A DNA stretch of 64,000 nucleotides. Origin: Clostridiales bacterium. Lineage in GTDB: Bacteria > Bacillota > Clostridia > Saccharofermentanales > Saccharofermentanaceae. Below are positions 9,537-18,615 of the stretch, one piece after another. Position 1 is the stretch's first letter. Each line of letters begins with the position of its first letter. The translations under genes were made by a program, and so were the position numbers. A model generated the notes under the pieces. That model worked only from the letters and a program-made list of their open reading frames with translations. It was not told where the DNA came from and did no database searches. The stretch lies in contig JAGCSR010000026.1 in assembly GCA_017964005.1 (NCBI GenBank), positions 1-64,000 on the forward strand. Reading direction: 5' to 3'.

Positions 9537-10949
9537 ATGGGTTTATTCGGATTCGGTAAGAACAAGGATAAGGGTGATCAGGCTCCTTCCAAAGAGCAGG
9601 ATGTCGATCTGTCCGAAGAGATGAGGATCATCAGCGAGGTTGAAGAAGAGACTGAAGCTGAGAAGGCTGCCCGCCTGGAAGAAGGAAGGCTTGCGACCGA
9701 GGCTGTAGCGCAGAAGCGTCAGGAGGCCGAGGACCTTGCAACCAGGGCTTCAAGCGAATATATAGATCTAGCGGGAGATGACAGATTCTATATGGTTGCC
9801 GATGATCTTCCCTCCACGGAACCTCTGGCACCTGACGGACTCGTCCTGTCCGGCATCGTAAGAGGCCGTATAGCTAAAGGCATGGAAGTCTATCTTTACC
9901 ATTCCAATACCAACAGGATGACAACGACAAAGGTCGTAGGGCTGTCCGTTATGGGCAAGCAAATAGATGAGATATCAGATGACAGGGTTCAGGTTGACCT
10001 GGAGAGAGGAGATCTTCCTAAGGCCGAGACTCCCGATGAGGAGGCTTCCAATCCCCTGGATAAGTATTCGGTCCTTACAAACGTTAAGGCTCACGGCGGT
10101 GAAGGTTATGAAGAAGGTCCGGAGAATCCGAAGCTTCTGGGACTTACGATGGAATATGCAAGATTTGATTCTGACAAGTCTTTCTTCGGTGTTCTTGCCG
10201 AGGCTGCAGTCCATTCCGAATTCCTGACTCCCACTCAGGTTATGCGCGGCAAAGGATCTTCAAGACAGGTGGGCCTCATGTCCCTCAAGGACGACAGAGG
10301 AACACAGTTATTCCCTGTCTTTACCGATAAACTCTGTCTCAACCGCAACCGTCCCGACAACCTCAGATTCGAAGTTAACTCGACACTGGCACTGCCTTTC
10401 CCTCAGGTGGCTTCCATCGGCAGGGGCGGCGGAAATCAGGGAATCCTCATCAATCCTTTCGGTCCCGTCACAGTAAGGCTCCCTCTGGAAGCCGTTAACG
10501 GTATATGCAATTCCCCGGCGTACATCAATGAGTTCGGTGAGGAAGCTGCACAGCAGGCGGGTGCTGAGGGTGTCCTGAACGGTCCTGCAGGAAGAGCTCC
10601 CCAGCCGGAAGAGCAGCATATAGAAGTTATGCTGGCGCCTCCGCCGGAAGCGGGAGAATACAGGTTTATGAGAGAAGCTATCCGCAAATACTGCGGTATG
10701 CATTCCGATATCGTTAAGATCGGCATAGTCCTTCAGACTGAGAAGAACAACCCTTCCAGACGCGCATATCTGTGCGTCATGGACTGCGCGGACGACCGTC
10801 TTGCAGATCACTTCAAGGCCATCGTCAAGATCTGCCGCCCGTACATGAAAGCGGTCAAGGAGATGGGTGCCATTCCGATAGCTCAGGCACCTTTCGCTGA
10901 CCAGTACTTCTCGGAACACGAATATACATACAATAAACTCCTGGGGTGA
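9537..10949 (+). CDS. SseB-type protein with an added beta-barrel-like domain
   Basis: A 470-residue cytoplasmic protein. Residues 1-80 are charged and probably coiled-coil. Residues about 100-165 (VLSGIVRGRIAKGMEVYLY to DLERGDLPKAE) read like domain II of translation GTPases, a small beta-barrel, but no GTPase domain is present. From about residue 215 there is an SseB N-terminal-like domain (HSEFLTPTQVM to LPLEAVNGI), and the last 110 residues resemble the SseB C-terminal domain. SseB proteins are linked to serine sensitivity; their molecular role is not settled. The barrel assignment is by pattern only. ATG 9537 follows AGAGG, and the SGNH esterase gene starts 6 bases downstream. Confidence 0.65.
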   Translation: MGLFGFGKNKDKGDQAPSKEQDVDLSEEMRIISEVEEETEAEKAARLEEGRLATEAVAQKRQEAEDLATRASSEYIDLAGDDRFYMVADDLPSTEPLAPDGLVLSGIVRGRIAKGMEVYLYHSNTNRMTTTKVVGLSVMGKQIDEISDDRVQVDLERGDLPKAETPDEEASNPLDKYSVLTNVKAHGGEGYEEGPENPKLLGLTMEYARFDSDKSFFGVLAEAAVHSEFLTPTQVMRGKGSSRQVGLMSLKDDRGTQLFPVFTDKLCLNRNRPDNLRFEVNSTLALPFPQVASIGRGGGNQGILINPFGPVTVRLPLEAVNGICNSPAYINEFGEEAAQQAGAEGVLNGPAGRAPQPEEQHIEVMLAPPPEAGEYRFMREAIRKYCGMHSDIVKIGIVLQTEKNNPSRRAYLCVMDCADDRLADHFKAIVKICRPYMKAVKEMGAIPIAQAPFADQYFSEHEYTYNKLLG

Positions 10950-10955
10950 TATCTT

Positions 10956-11594
10956 ATGGCAGTGCAAAGGATCTTATGCTTCGGCGATTCCAACACATGG
11001 GGATATGATCCTGCAACAGGTTCACGCTTCCCCGGCCGCTGGCCCAGAGTCTTGGCGGAACTTCTGGGAGACGGATATGAGATAGTCGAAGAAGGCCAGA
11101 ACGGCCGTACCATTGCTTTGGAGGACCCTTGGGAATGGGGGACCAAGCGCGGCCTGGACTACTGTCTGCCCATGATCGAATCCCATAAGCCTCTGGATAT
11201 CATCATCATCATGCTGGGATCCAATGACCTTAAGCGCAAGTTCGGACTTCCCGCTCCCGACATCGCAGGTTCCCTTATGACGATGATCGAGAAGATGAGC
11301 GCACACCTTAAGTTCTATAACCAGACACCGGATACCAAGATCCTCATCATCGCGCCTCCGCCTTTGGGAGACAGAGTGGATGAGACGGATTTTGCTCCTT
11401 TCTTCAACGAATACAGCGTCGAGCAGTCCAAGCTCCTGGCTAAGTGGTATGAATTCGTTGCTCAAAGATGCGGGTGTGAGTTCCTGGATGCGGCAAAGTA
11501 TGTCCGGGCATCAGACATAGACTGTCTTCACATGACGGAGGAAGGGCACAGAAGCCTGGCCAAAGCCGTATGTGATAAGATCAAGTCTATGTAA
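10956..11594 (+). CDS. SGNH/GDSL-family hydrolase
   Basis: A 212-residue cytoplasmic hydrolase of the SGNH superfamily. Block I is LCFGDSNTWGYD with the nucleophile Ser in GDS, block III is MLGSNDLK, and block V is DCLHMTEEGH, with Asp and His three residues apart, completing the triad. Members cleave short acyl esters of sugars, lipids or small molecules. There is no signal peptide, so it acts inside the cell. The gene begins 6 bases after the SseB-type gene, with GGGGTGAT as ribosome site, suggesting an operon. The exact substrate cannot be inferred. Confidence 0.88.
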   Translation: MAVQRILCFGDSNTWGYDPATGSRFPGRWPRVLAELLGDGYEIVEEGQNGRTIALEDPWEWGTKRGLDYCLPMIESHKPLDIIIIMLGSNDLKRKFGLPAPDIAGSLMTMIEKMSAHLKFYNQTPDTKILIIAPPPLGDRVDETDFAPFFNEYSVEQSKLLAKWYEFVAQRCGCEFLDAAKYVRASDIDCLHMTEEGHRSLAKAVCDKIKSM

Positions 11595-11623
11595 CAGTGT
11601 TACAAACACTTAAGAACCGGACC

Positions 11624-12967
11624 TTACGGAGCTTTCCCGTAATCTAATGCTTTCCTGCAGAACAGGAACGACATTACCGTAGCCGTGACCCATCCGATGG
11701 GCCAGGCATACCAGATCCCGGCATAACTTAATGAAGTCGAAGACAGAACGGCGGCCAGAACGACTCTTAGTATGAGGTCAGTGAATGTTGCCGCCATGAA
11801 CCTGTTCATATACCTGGCGCCCCTCAGTATCCCGTCCGATACGATCTTAACGGATGCAACGGGGTAGAAGGGTACTGTCGTTATCAGGAAGAGGCTGCCT
11901 GCCTGAACAGATCCCGGAGTAGGGTTCTCGATGAAGAATCCCAGAAGGGGTTGTCTGAAGACGAGATAAAGGATAACGAAGGGAACGGACAATATGATGA
12001 CCATCATAAGGGATGCACGGTAGCCCTCCCTGATCCGGTGGTACTTTCCTGCTCCGATATTTTGAGACGTAAAATTGGATACTCCGTTTGCAAGTGTAGT
12101 GAAGGCCGTGATCACCAGATTGTTGAGCTTGATCGCGGCAGAATATCCCGCCACGACGGATTCGCCGAAACCGTTGATCATGCCCTGGATCATGATGTTG
12201 CCGACGGATATGAATGTCTGCTGTATGGTTGTCGGCACCGCGATGGCGGTTATCTTGCGGAATATATGTGAATCCCAGATCTTCGGCCGTTTGGATACCT
12301 TAAGTCCCCGAAGATGTATGATGACCGTAATGACGGCAAGGATACAGGCTATGCTCTGACATATGAAGGTTGCTCCCGCGATCCCCGCAACTCCCATGGA
12401 AAATGTCTTCACGCAGACTATATCCAGACCGATATTTGCTATTGAGGATGAAGCCAGGAAGATAAAAGGCGTTACGGAATCCCCGAGAGCCGAGAAGATA
12501 CCGGTCGCAAGGTTATAGAAGAAGACGAAGGGCACCGACAACAGATAGATCCTAAGATAGATCAAAGAATCGGCGAAGACCGCATCAGGGGTATTGATCA
12601 GGCGGAGAAGGGGCTCTGAGAACAAAAGTCCCAAAGATCCCAACGTAACGCAGAGGATCCCGGTCGCGATGGAAGCGGTAGTTACGGTGGTCCTGACCTT
12701 GGCATTGTCCTTCGAGCCGAAGTAGAGGGCTGTTATGACCGAGCAACCCATATTGCATCCGAACGCAAAAGCAATAAAGACCAGGGTGATCTCATAACTG
12801 ATGCCGACTGAAGCCAAGGCATTCTCATCAATGAATCTTCCCGCGACCCAGCTGTCGGCGATATTATAGAGCTGCTGGAATATCATGCTCCCGAACAGGG
12901 GCAGACAGAATCTCCACAGGGCAGGCCCCGCTTTGCCGCGCGTAAGGTCTTTGTTCAAAGCGATCAT
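11624..12967 (-). CDS. MATE family multidrug or metabolite exporter
   Basis: A 447-residue inner-membrane protein with twelve hydrophobic segments in two similar halves. The start (KAGPALWRFCLPLFGSMIFQQLYNIADSWVAGRF) is the classic MATE first helix region, and the second half repeats it as ITAIAVPTTIQQTF. MATE proteins export cationic drugs or metabolites using Na+ or H+ gradients. It is a single gene, convergent with the esterase and divergent from the GH9 gene. Its own promoter probably lies in 12968-13010, where the reverse strand has a TATAAT, but no convincing -35. Confidence 0.9.
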   Translation of the reverse strand: MIALNKDLTRGKAGPALWRFCLPLFGSMIFQQLYNIADSWVAGRFIDENALASVGISYEITLVFIAFAFGCNMGCSVITALYFGSKDNAKVRTTVTTASIATGILCVTLGSLGLLFSEPLLRLINTPDAVFADSLIYLRIYLLSVPFVFFYNLATGIFSALGDSVTPFIFLASSSIANIGLDIVCVKTFSMGVAGIAGATFICQSIACILAVITVIIHLRGLKVSKRPKIWDSHIFRKITAIAVPTTIQQTFISVGNIMIQGMINGFGESVVAGYSAAIKLNNLVITAFTTLANGVSNFTSQNIGAGKYHRIREGYRASLMMVIILSVPFVILYLVFRQPLLGFFIENPTPGSVQAGSLFLITTVPFYPVASVKIVSDGILRGARYMNRFMAATFTDLILRVVLAAVLSSTSLSYAGIWYAWPIGWVTATVMSFLFCRKALDYGKAP

Positions 12968-13083
12968 TCTCCGTAAACAAGATTATATGTTGACTATACC
13001 ACCAAACCCCGAAAAGAATGCCCCAAAACTTGACTGAAGTGAATTATACTTAATAACGATAATAATCTGCCAGAGGTTTGCAA

Positions 13084-15726
13084 ATGAAATATCAAAAGAT
13101 CATAGCTTCAGTCCTTTGCCTGTCAATGCTTACGGGCTGTTCATTTGTTGAAGAATATATAAAGTCCCAAGATCCCGATCAACCCGGGAAAGTAACGGAT
13201 ACAACGTCCGAAGGTTCTTCGGAAGAAACTTCGAAAGTCACTAATGCAGGAACTTCCGAGAGTACGACGAACCCCGATTACACCGGGACGGTCCCGGAAG
13301 ACCCTGCGCAGGAGAGTGCGGGGAGCTCTGCTTCCGACAGTGAAGGATCTTCACAGGGTCTGTCTGAGAAGGGTTCGGGATATGAAGGCATCGAAGGAAC
13401 AGGTCTTTATAACTATGGCGAGGCGCTGCAGAAATCTTTGCTGTTCTATGAACTTCAAAGATCCGGAGATCTTCCCGATGAGACGAGATGCAACTGGAGA
13501 GGCGACAGCGGGATGTCTGACGGTTCCGATAACGGGATCGATCTTACGGGCGGATGGTATGATGCCGGAGACCATGTAAAGTTCAATCTTCCCATGGCAT
13601 ATTCCGCAGCCGTTCTGGCTTGGTCAGTAACGGAGTCCGAAGATGCTTATAAGGAAGCGGGACAGCTGGATTATGTTAAGGGTGACATCAAGTGGGTAAC
13701 GGATTATCTCATCAAGTGCCATCCTGACGACAACACATATTACTATCAGGTAGGCGACGGCGGATCCGACCATTCCTGGTGGGGACCTGCGGAAGCGATG
13801 AGCATGTCAAGGCCTTCTTACAAGGTCACAATGGATAACCCGGGGTCCGCGGTGGCAGGTGAAGCTGCAGCGGCGCTGGCTTCCGCAAGTATCGTTTTCG
13901 CCGCATCGGATAAAGCATATTCGGATGAGTGTCTGAAACATGCCAAGAGCCTTTATAAGTTCGCCGACGAGACCAGGTCTGATGCAGGATATACAGCCGC
14001 TAACGGATTTTACGATTCCTGGAGCGGTTTCTACGATGAACTTGCATGGGCCGGGGCATGGCTCTATCTTGCAACGGAAGACAAAACATATCTTGATAAC
14101 GCCAAAAGCTGTTATTCCCAGGCGAATCAGGACTATAACTGGTCGATGTGCTGGGACGATGTCCATATAGGCGCAGCGGTGCTCCTGGCCAAGATCACCG
14201 GTGAGAAAACATATACCGATGCAGTGGAAAGATACCTGGATTTCTGGTGCAGCGAGATCACATACAGCCCCAAGGGACTTGCATGGCTTGATACCTGGGG
14301 ATCGTTGAGATATGCAACGACCACGGCATTCGTTGCGGCGGTTTATGCCGACAGCGGCAAGTGTGACGCGGGCAAGACCGATAAGTATCAGAAATTCGCC
14401 CAATCCCAGATCGATTATGCTCTCGGATCTTCCGGAAGATCTTTCGTGGTGGGATTCGGAGAGAACCCTCCCGAGCACCCTCACCACAGGACAGCTCAGG
14501 GATCTTATTCCAACAACATGAACGAGCCTTCAGAACACCGCCATACGCTTTACGGTGCTCTGGTGGGAGGACCTGATGCAAATGACGGATATAACGATAC
14601 CGTATCGGATTATACTGCCAACGAAGTAGCCTGCGATTACAATGCGGGATTCACCGGGATATTGGCCAAGATGTACGGCAAATATCACGGTAAGACCATA
14701 AAAGATTTCGGTGCGGTAGAACCCGCAGGGGATGAGTATTCCGTGGAAGGCTCCGTTAATGTTGACGGTCAGGATTTTATCGAGATCAAAGCACTCGTAT
14801 ATAACAAGACAGCCTGGCCCGCAAGAAAGTCGGATAAGCTGGAGCTCCGTTACTTCGTGGACCTGTCCGAAGTCAAGGATCCCGGGTCTTTGGAGGTTAC
14901 ATCCAACTATATGCAGAGCGGCCGTGTTGACGGTATGAAACCCTGGAACAAAGACAAGAATCTTTACTATCTGTCAGTTGTCTTTGACGACGGCAATCTC
15001 TATCCCGGAGGACAGGAACACTATAAGTCCGAGATACAGGTAAGGATGAGGAATCCCGACGGTGCATGGGACAACTCCAACGATCCGTCTTACAAGGATC
15101 TTGCGGGACGCGGCATATGTCTCTATGACGCAGGCAGGCTGGTATGGGGTAATGAGCCTTCTGCTGACGGCAAGGATCAGACACCTGTAACGGACGGCAC
15201 CGGTGATACAAAACCTTCCGGGACTACTCAGGCAACCGACGGAACCGCCGTCACGGCGGCAACGGGGAAAGCCACCGATAAAGCAAAGGTTACGATGAAG
15301 TACGACAGCCGTTCCGGCAACTGCATCTCGGGGTCAATGGAGATAAAGAATACCGGCAAGGACAAGATCGATCTTAAGTCTTTGAATGTCAGATATTTCT
15401 TCGTTTGCGACAAGAGCAAGTCTTTGGTGTTCGACTGCTACTATTCCGGTCTCATCCAATCGGACGGCGCGTATTCCGGAGTCAACGGAGTTACGGGAAA
15501 ATATGAAGAACCCGGAAAAGCAACATCCTCCTGCAACAAGATCCTGACAATGTCACTTCCCGATGCCGGATCCATAGGTCCGGGAGGAACATTGACGATC
15601 AATTTCTCCATACATTATTCGGATTGGCAGAACATGGATTCGGCTGCAAGTTACTCTTTGGCAGGCGACGGCAATATCGTTGTCGAAAGCGCAGGAACAA
15701 ACATCTGGGGAAGCGAACCGCAATAA
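13084..15726 (+). CDS. GH9 endoglucanase with CBM3c and CBM3, lipoprotein
   Basis: An 880-residue cellulase. Residues 1-19 form a lipoprotein signal ending in LTGC, so the enzyme is probably tethered to the membrane. A Ser/Thr/Glu-rich linker follows (about 22-105). The GH9 domain runs from about 110 to 545; GGWYDAGDHVKF holds the catalytic Asp pair (160 and 163), and NEVACDYNAG holds the general acid Glu 514. Next is a CBM3c-like module (about 550-695) that in this theme helps feed a cellulose chain to the active site, a Thr-rich linker, and a final CBM3-like module (about 735-880) for crystalline cellulose. I chose ATG 13084 because AGAGG lies 7 bases before it; a TTG at 13078 is too close. 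It is followed after 21 bases by another anchored protein. Confidence 0.93.
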   Translation: MKYQKIIASVLCLSMLTGCSFVEEYIKSQDPDQPGKVTDTTSEGSSEETSKVTNAGTSESTTNPDYTGTVPEDPAQESAGSSASDSEGSSQGLSEKGSGYEGIEGTGLYNYGEALQKSLLFYELQRSGDLPDETRCNWRGDSGMSDGSDNGIDLTGGWYDAGDHVKFNLPMAYSAAVLAWSVTESEDAYKEAGQLDYVKGDIKWVTDYLIKCHPDDNTYYYQVGDGGSDHSWWGPAEAMSMSRPSYKVTMDNPGSAVAGEAAAALASASIVFAASDKAYSDECLKHAKSLYKFADETRSDAGYTAANGFYDSWSGFYDELAWAGAWLYLATEDKTYLDNAKSCYSQANQDYNWSMCWDDVHIGAAVLLAKITGEKTYTDAVERYLDFWCSEITYSPKGLAWLDTWGSLRYATTTAFVAAVYADSGKCDAGKTDKYQKFAQSQIDYALGSSGRSFVVGFGENPPEHPHHRTAQGSYSNNMNEPSEHRHTLYGALVGGPDANDGYNDTVSDYTANEVACDYNAGFTGILAKMYGKYHGKTIKDFGAVEPAGDEYSVEGSVNVDGQDFIEIKALVYNKTAWPARKSDKLELRYFVDLSEVKDPGSLEVTSNYMQSGRVDGMKPWNKDKNLYYLSVVFDDGNLYPGGQEHYKSEIQVRMRNPDGAWDNSNDPSYKDLAGRGICLYDAGRLVWGNEPSADGKDQTPVTDGTGDTKPSGTTQATDGTAVTAATGKATDKAKVTMKYDSRSGNCISGSMEIKNTGKDKIDLKSLNVRYFFVCDKSKSLVFDCYYSGLIQSDGAYSGVNGVTGKYEEPGKATSSCNKILTMSLPDAGSIGPGGTLTINFSIHYSDWQNMDSAASYSLAGDGNIVVESAGTNIWGSEPQ

Positions 15727-15747
15727 GGATAAAGGGAGGTTTAGGAT

Positions 15748-16770
15748 ATGGCCGCAAAGAAAAGAAAAGTTCCGGTGATCGTAAAGATCCTCGTAGGGAT
15801 CGTGATCTTTATCGTTATCGTCCTTTTGGGAGCAAGACTGTATTTCAGGATACCCGTAAGTTCATACTATCAGGCCTCCGATAAAGGCTTTAAGATCCCG
15901 GGTCTTGCAGAAGGCCTCGTACCTCAGGGTATAGCGTGGGATGAAGACGCCAAAGTATTCCTGGTGACAGGGTACAGCAAGGACGGATCTTCCACGGATA
16001 TATGGAGAGTAGATAAGGAGACGGGCACATCCCAAGGAAGGGTTAAGCTCCAAGATGAATTCGGAGAGGACCTTATCGTTCACGCCGGGGGACTTTCCAC
16101 TTATTCGGACTATATCTATGTTGCCAGCGGAGAAGACGACAGCCTCTATGTATTTAACCGGGGCGAAGTTATGGATGCCAAAGACGGGGCGACTGTTCAG
16201 ACTCTGGGAAGATTCCATCTGTCCACTCCCGACGGAATGGCTCTTCAGGTAGCATTTACCACGGTTTACGACGGCAAGCTCGTGGCAGGTGAGTTCTATC
16301 GCGAGCCTAATTACCGTACTCCGGATTCCCATAAGTTTACGACTCTTTCAGGCGACTATCTTCAGGCTGTTGCTTTCGAGTACGAGCTGTCCGATTCACC
16401 CGATTCCATGTACGGAGTCGAGATGTATCCTTGCGCGGCATATGCTCTGCCCGATCAGGTTCAGGGTATGGCATGGCAGAACGGAAAGATATATACTTCA
16501 TCGTCTTATGCGCTGGCGTTCTCAACTATCGGGGTCTACGATTCTTCCAAACTTTGCGGGATCGGTGAGTTTGCGGGAGTTCCGCTTTATGCTCTCGACA
16601 GCAGTTCGAAGATAAAAGATATCAAGTTCCCGCCTATGTCGGAGGAGATCGAATTCGTTGACGGCAGGATGTACACTATGTGCGAGTCAGCTTCGACGAA
16701 GTACTTTTTCGGGAACCTGACGGGCGGTCAGTGGTGTTATGCCACCGATATGGAAGCTCTCATGAAGTAA
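15748..16770 (+). CDS. Membrane-anchored secreted protein, propeller-like, unknown function
   Basis: A 340-residue protein with a basic start (MAAKKRKVPV) and one membrane helix at about residues 9-30, leaving the rest outside the cell. The outside part has repeated strand patterns such as VPQGIAWDEDAKVFLVTGYS, GLSTYSDYIYVASGEDDSLY and VQGMAWQNGKIYTSSSYA, which recall the blades of a beta-propeller. I recognise no catalytic motif. It follows the GH9 gene by 21 bases with a strong AAGGGAGG site, so it may be part of the same cell-surface function. Its last 11 bases overlap the convergent VanZ gene. Confidence 0.6.
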   Translation: MAAKKRKVPVIVKILVGIVIFIVIVLLGARLYFRIPVSSYYQASDKGFKIPGLAEGLVPQGIAWDEDAKVFLVTGYSKDGSSTDIWRVDKETGTSQGRVKLQDEFGEDLIVHAGGLSTYSDYIYVASGEDDSLYVFNRGEVMDAKDGATVQTLGRFHLSTPDGMALQVAFTTVYDGKLVAGEFYREPNYRTPDSHKFTTLSGDYLQAVAFEYELSDSPDSMYGVEMYPCAAYALPDQVQGMAWQNGKIYTSSSYALAFSTIGVYDSSKLCGIGEFAGVPLYALDSSSKIKDIKFPPMSEEIEFVDGRMYTMCESASTKYFFGNLTGGQWCYATDMEALMK

Positions 16771-17497
16771 CTTTATAGTGTTCGTGAACCTTGCGTCCGA
16801 CATGCTCGGGCAGGGTGATGTCGTCCCAAAGATCGTTCTCCTGAAGGCGGGGCGCTCCGGGATTGTCTTTAATGTACTGTTTTGCTTTGGCTTTCCTGTC
16901 GCGAACGACGAACTTGATACAGAAGAAGAACAGTATATATCCGATGAATGCGCCGATCGTATTATTGAGAAGATCGTCGATATCGAAGATCCCCAGACCC
17001 GTAAAGAACTGCACCAGTTCCACCGCAAGAGATGACATCATTCCGAGGAATACGATGATCAGGAGCTTGCGGAGTTTTTTGCCCATTGTGGGGACAAGGA
17101 ATCCGAAGGGTACGAACAGAAGTATATTGAGAAGATTCTCTTCCAGACGGCTTACGGAAGTCACCCTTACTGTGTTTAAGGCCTCTGAGAATTCTTTATG
17201 AAAAACGAGTTTGAGGAAGTCAATGAACCCCGGGTTAAACTGCAGCGACTGCCGGTATCCTTCAAAGGGCGTCAGGACAATGGTCGATTCCGTCGAAGGT
17301 TCTCTCGAAAACAGGGTGACATAAAGGAAGCCTGCCATATAGACAACGAATACCAAGATTACCGCGATCCTTATCTTGCGGTTGAATACGGACATCCTGG
17401 CGAGGATGACCGTTGCCAGAAGAGCTGCGATCACTATAAAGCAGATTATCAGAACAGCCGGTGTCAGATTGCTGTATATCTTGCCTGCCAGTCCCAA
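16760..17497 (-). CDS. VanZ family membrane protein
   Basis: A 245-residue protein with an N-terminal helix, a second near residue 45, and then the VanZ core: ENLLNILLFVPFGFLVP, SLAVELVQFFTGLGIFDIDDLLNNTIGAFIGY, which is the family signature of Glu and Asp residues within helices. VanZ proteins affect teicoplanin resistance in one operon, but most are of unknown role. I chose the TTG at 17497 because GGAAGGAGG lies 6 bases before it; the longer frame to 17632 would run through the cysK start region and has no ribosome site. The 3' end overlaps the preceding convergent gene by 11 bases. The C-terminal tail is charged and cytoplasmic. Confidence 0.8.
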   Translation of the reverse strand: MGLAGKIYSNLTPAVLIICFIVIAALLATVILARMSVFNRKIRIAVILVFVVYMAGFLYVTLFSREPSTESTIVLTPFEGYRQSLQFNPGFIDFLKLVFHKEFSEALNTVRVTSVSRLEENLLNILLFVPFGFLVPTMGKKLRKLLIIVFLGMMSSLAVELVQFFTGLGIFDIDDLLNNTIGAFIGYILFFFCIKFVVRDRKAKAKQYIKDNPGAPRLQENDLWDDITLPEHVGRKVHEHYKVTS

Positions 17498-17592
17498 GAA
17501 AGGCCTCCTTCCCAAACAAATATCGATAAGTCTAACATATTGCCCCGTTATTGTTGTAGAATACATGAGGTATTTTTGAATGGAGACAGAAC

Positions 17593-18522
17593 ATGGCATA
17601 CAACAACATACTTGAAGCGGTAGGCAATACACCGCTGGTCAGACTTAACAGGATGCCTGCGCCCGGAAGTGCCGAGGTGCTGGTAAAATTCGAGGCTCTC
17701 AATGTGGGAGGGTCCATTAAGACCAGGACTGCTCTTAACATGATCAGGGCAGCTGAAGAAGAAGGTCTTATCGATAAGGACAGCATAATAGTGGAACCCA
17801 CATCCGGCAATCAGGGAATAGGACTTGCCCTGGTGGGAGCCGTACTGGGTTACAGGACGATAATCATCATGCCGGACTCGGTAAGTGAAGAGAGGCGCAA
17901 GATCGTCCGCCATTACGGCGCGCAGGTCCGTCTCATACACGACGCCGGCGATATCGGCAAATGCATAGAAGAATGCCTTAACACTGCACTGAATATGCAA
18001 AAATCCAACCCCAAGGTGTTCGTTCCCCAGCAGTTCGCCAACATCAACAATGTGCTGGCACATAAGAAGGCTACGGCTCTGGAGATCATAGAACAGGCCG
18101 GAGGTCCGATCGACGGGTTCTGCAGCGGCATCGGAACAGGAGGGACTCTGACCGGGATCGGGGAGATCCTCAAAGAGAAGAACCCCGACATGGTCATATG
18201 GGCGGTAGAACCGGAGAACGCTGCCATCCTGGCAGGAGGCACCATCGGTACACATATGCAGATGGGTATAGGCGACGGTATAATCCCCGACATCCTGAAC
18301 CGTGAGATATACGACGATATATATGTGGCAACTGACGACGAAGCGATCGATACTGCCAAGAGGCTTGCCCGTGAAGAAGGGCTTATGTGCGGGATATCTT
18401 CCGGAACGAATGTTGCCGCGGCCTTAAAGCTTGCTCAAAGACTTGGTGAAGGCAAGAGGGTCGTAACGGTCCTTCCCGATACGGGAGAACGTTATTTCTC
18501 GACTGTGCTCTTTGATGAGTGA
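17593..18522 (+). CDS. cysK: Cysteine synthase
   Basis: A 309-residue PLP enzyme that makes cysteine from O-acetylserine and sulfide. EAVGNTPLVRLNRM opens the fold; the PLP lysine is Lys 43 in GGSIKTRTALNM, the substrate loop is PTSGNQG, and GIGTGGTLTG binds the cofactor phosphate. The sequence has SIKTR and TSGNQG where the E. coli type has SVKDR and TSGNTG. Because these lie at the active site, a relaxed or related beta-replacement activity cannot be ruled out. ATG 17593 follows GGAGA. The gene stands alone between the divergent VanZ gene and the HD-GYP gene. Confidence 0.88.
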   Translation: MAYNNILEAVGNTPLVRLNRMPAPGSAEVLVKFEALNVGGSIKTRTALNMIRAAEEEGLIDKDSIIVEPTSGNQGIGLALVGAVLGYRTIIIMPDSVSEERRKIVRHYGAQVRLIHDAGDIGKCIEECLNTALNMQKSNPKVFVPQQFANINNVLAHKKATALEIIEQAGGPIDGFCSGIGTGGTLTGIGEILKEKNPDMVIWAVEPENAAILAGGTIGTHMQMGIGDGIIPDILNREIYDDIYVATDDEAIDTAKRLAREEGLMCGISSGTNVAAALKLAQRLGEGKRVVTVLPDTGERYFSTVLFDE

Positions 18523-18615
18523 TAACCGCGGTTCCGCTTTAATTTATTCCCCGAAAAGAGTAAAATATTATATCGGCGTTTATTGATGTAATAGACCGGT
18601 GCGGGGGAATAACCT

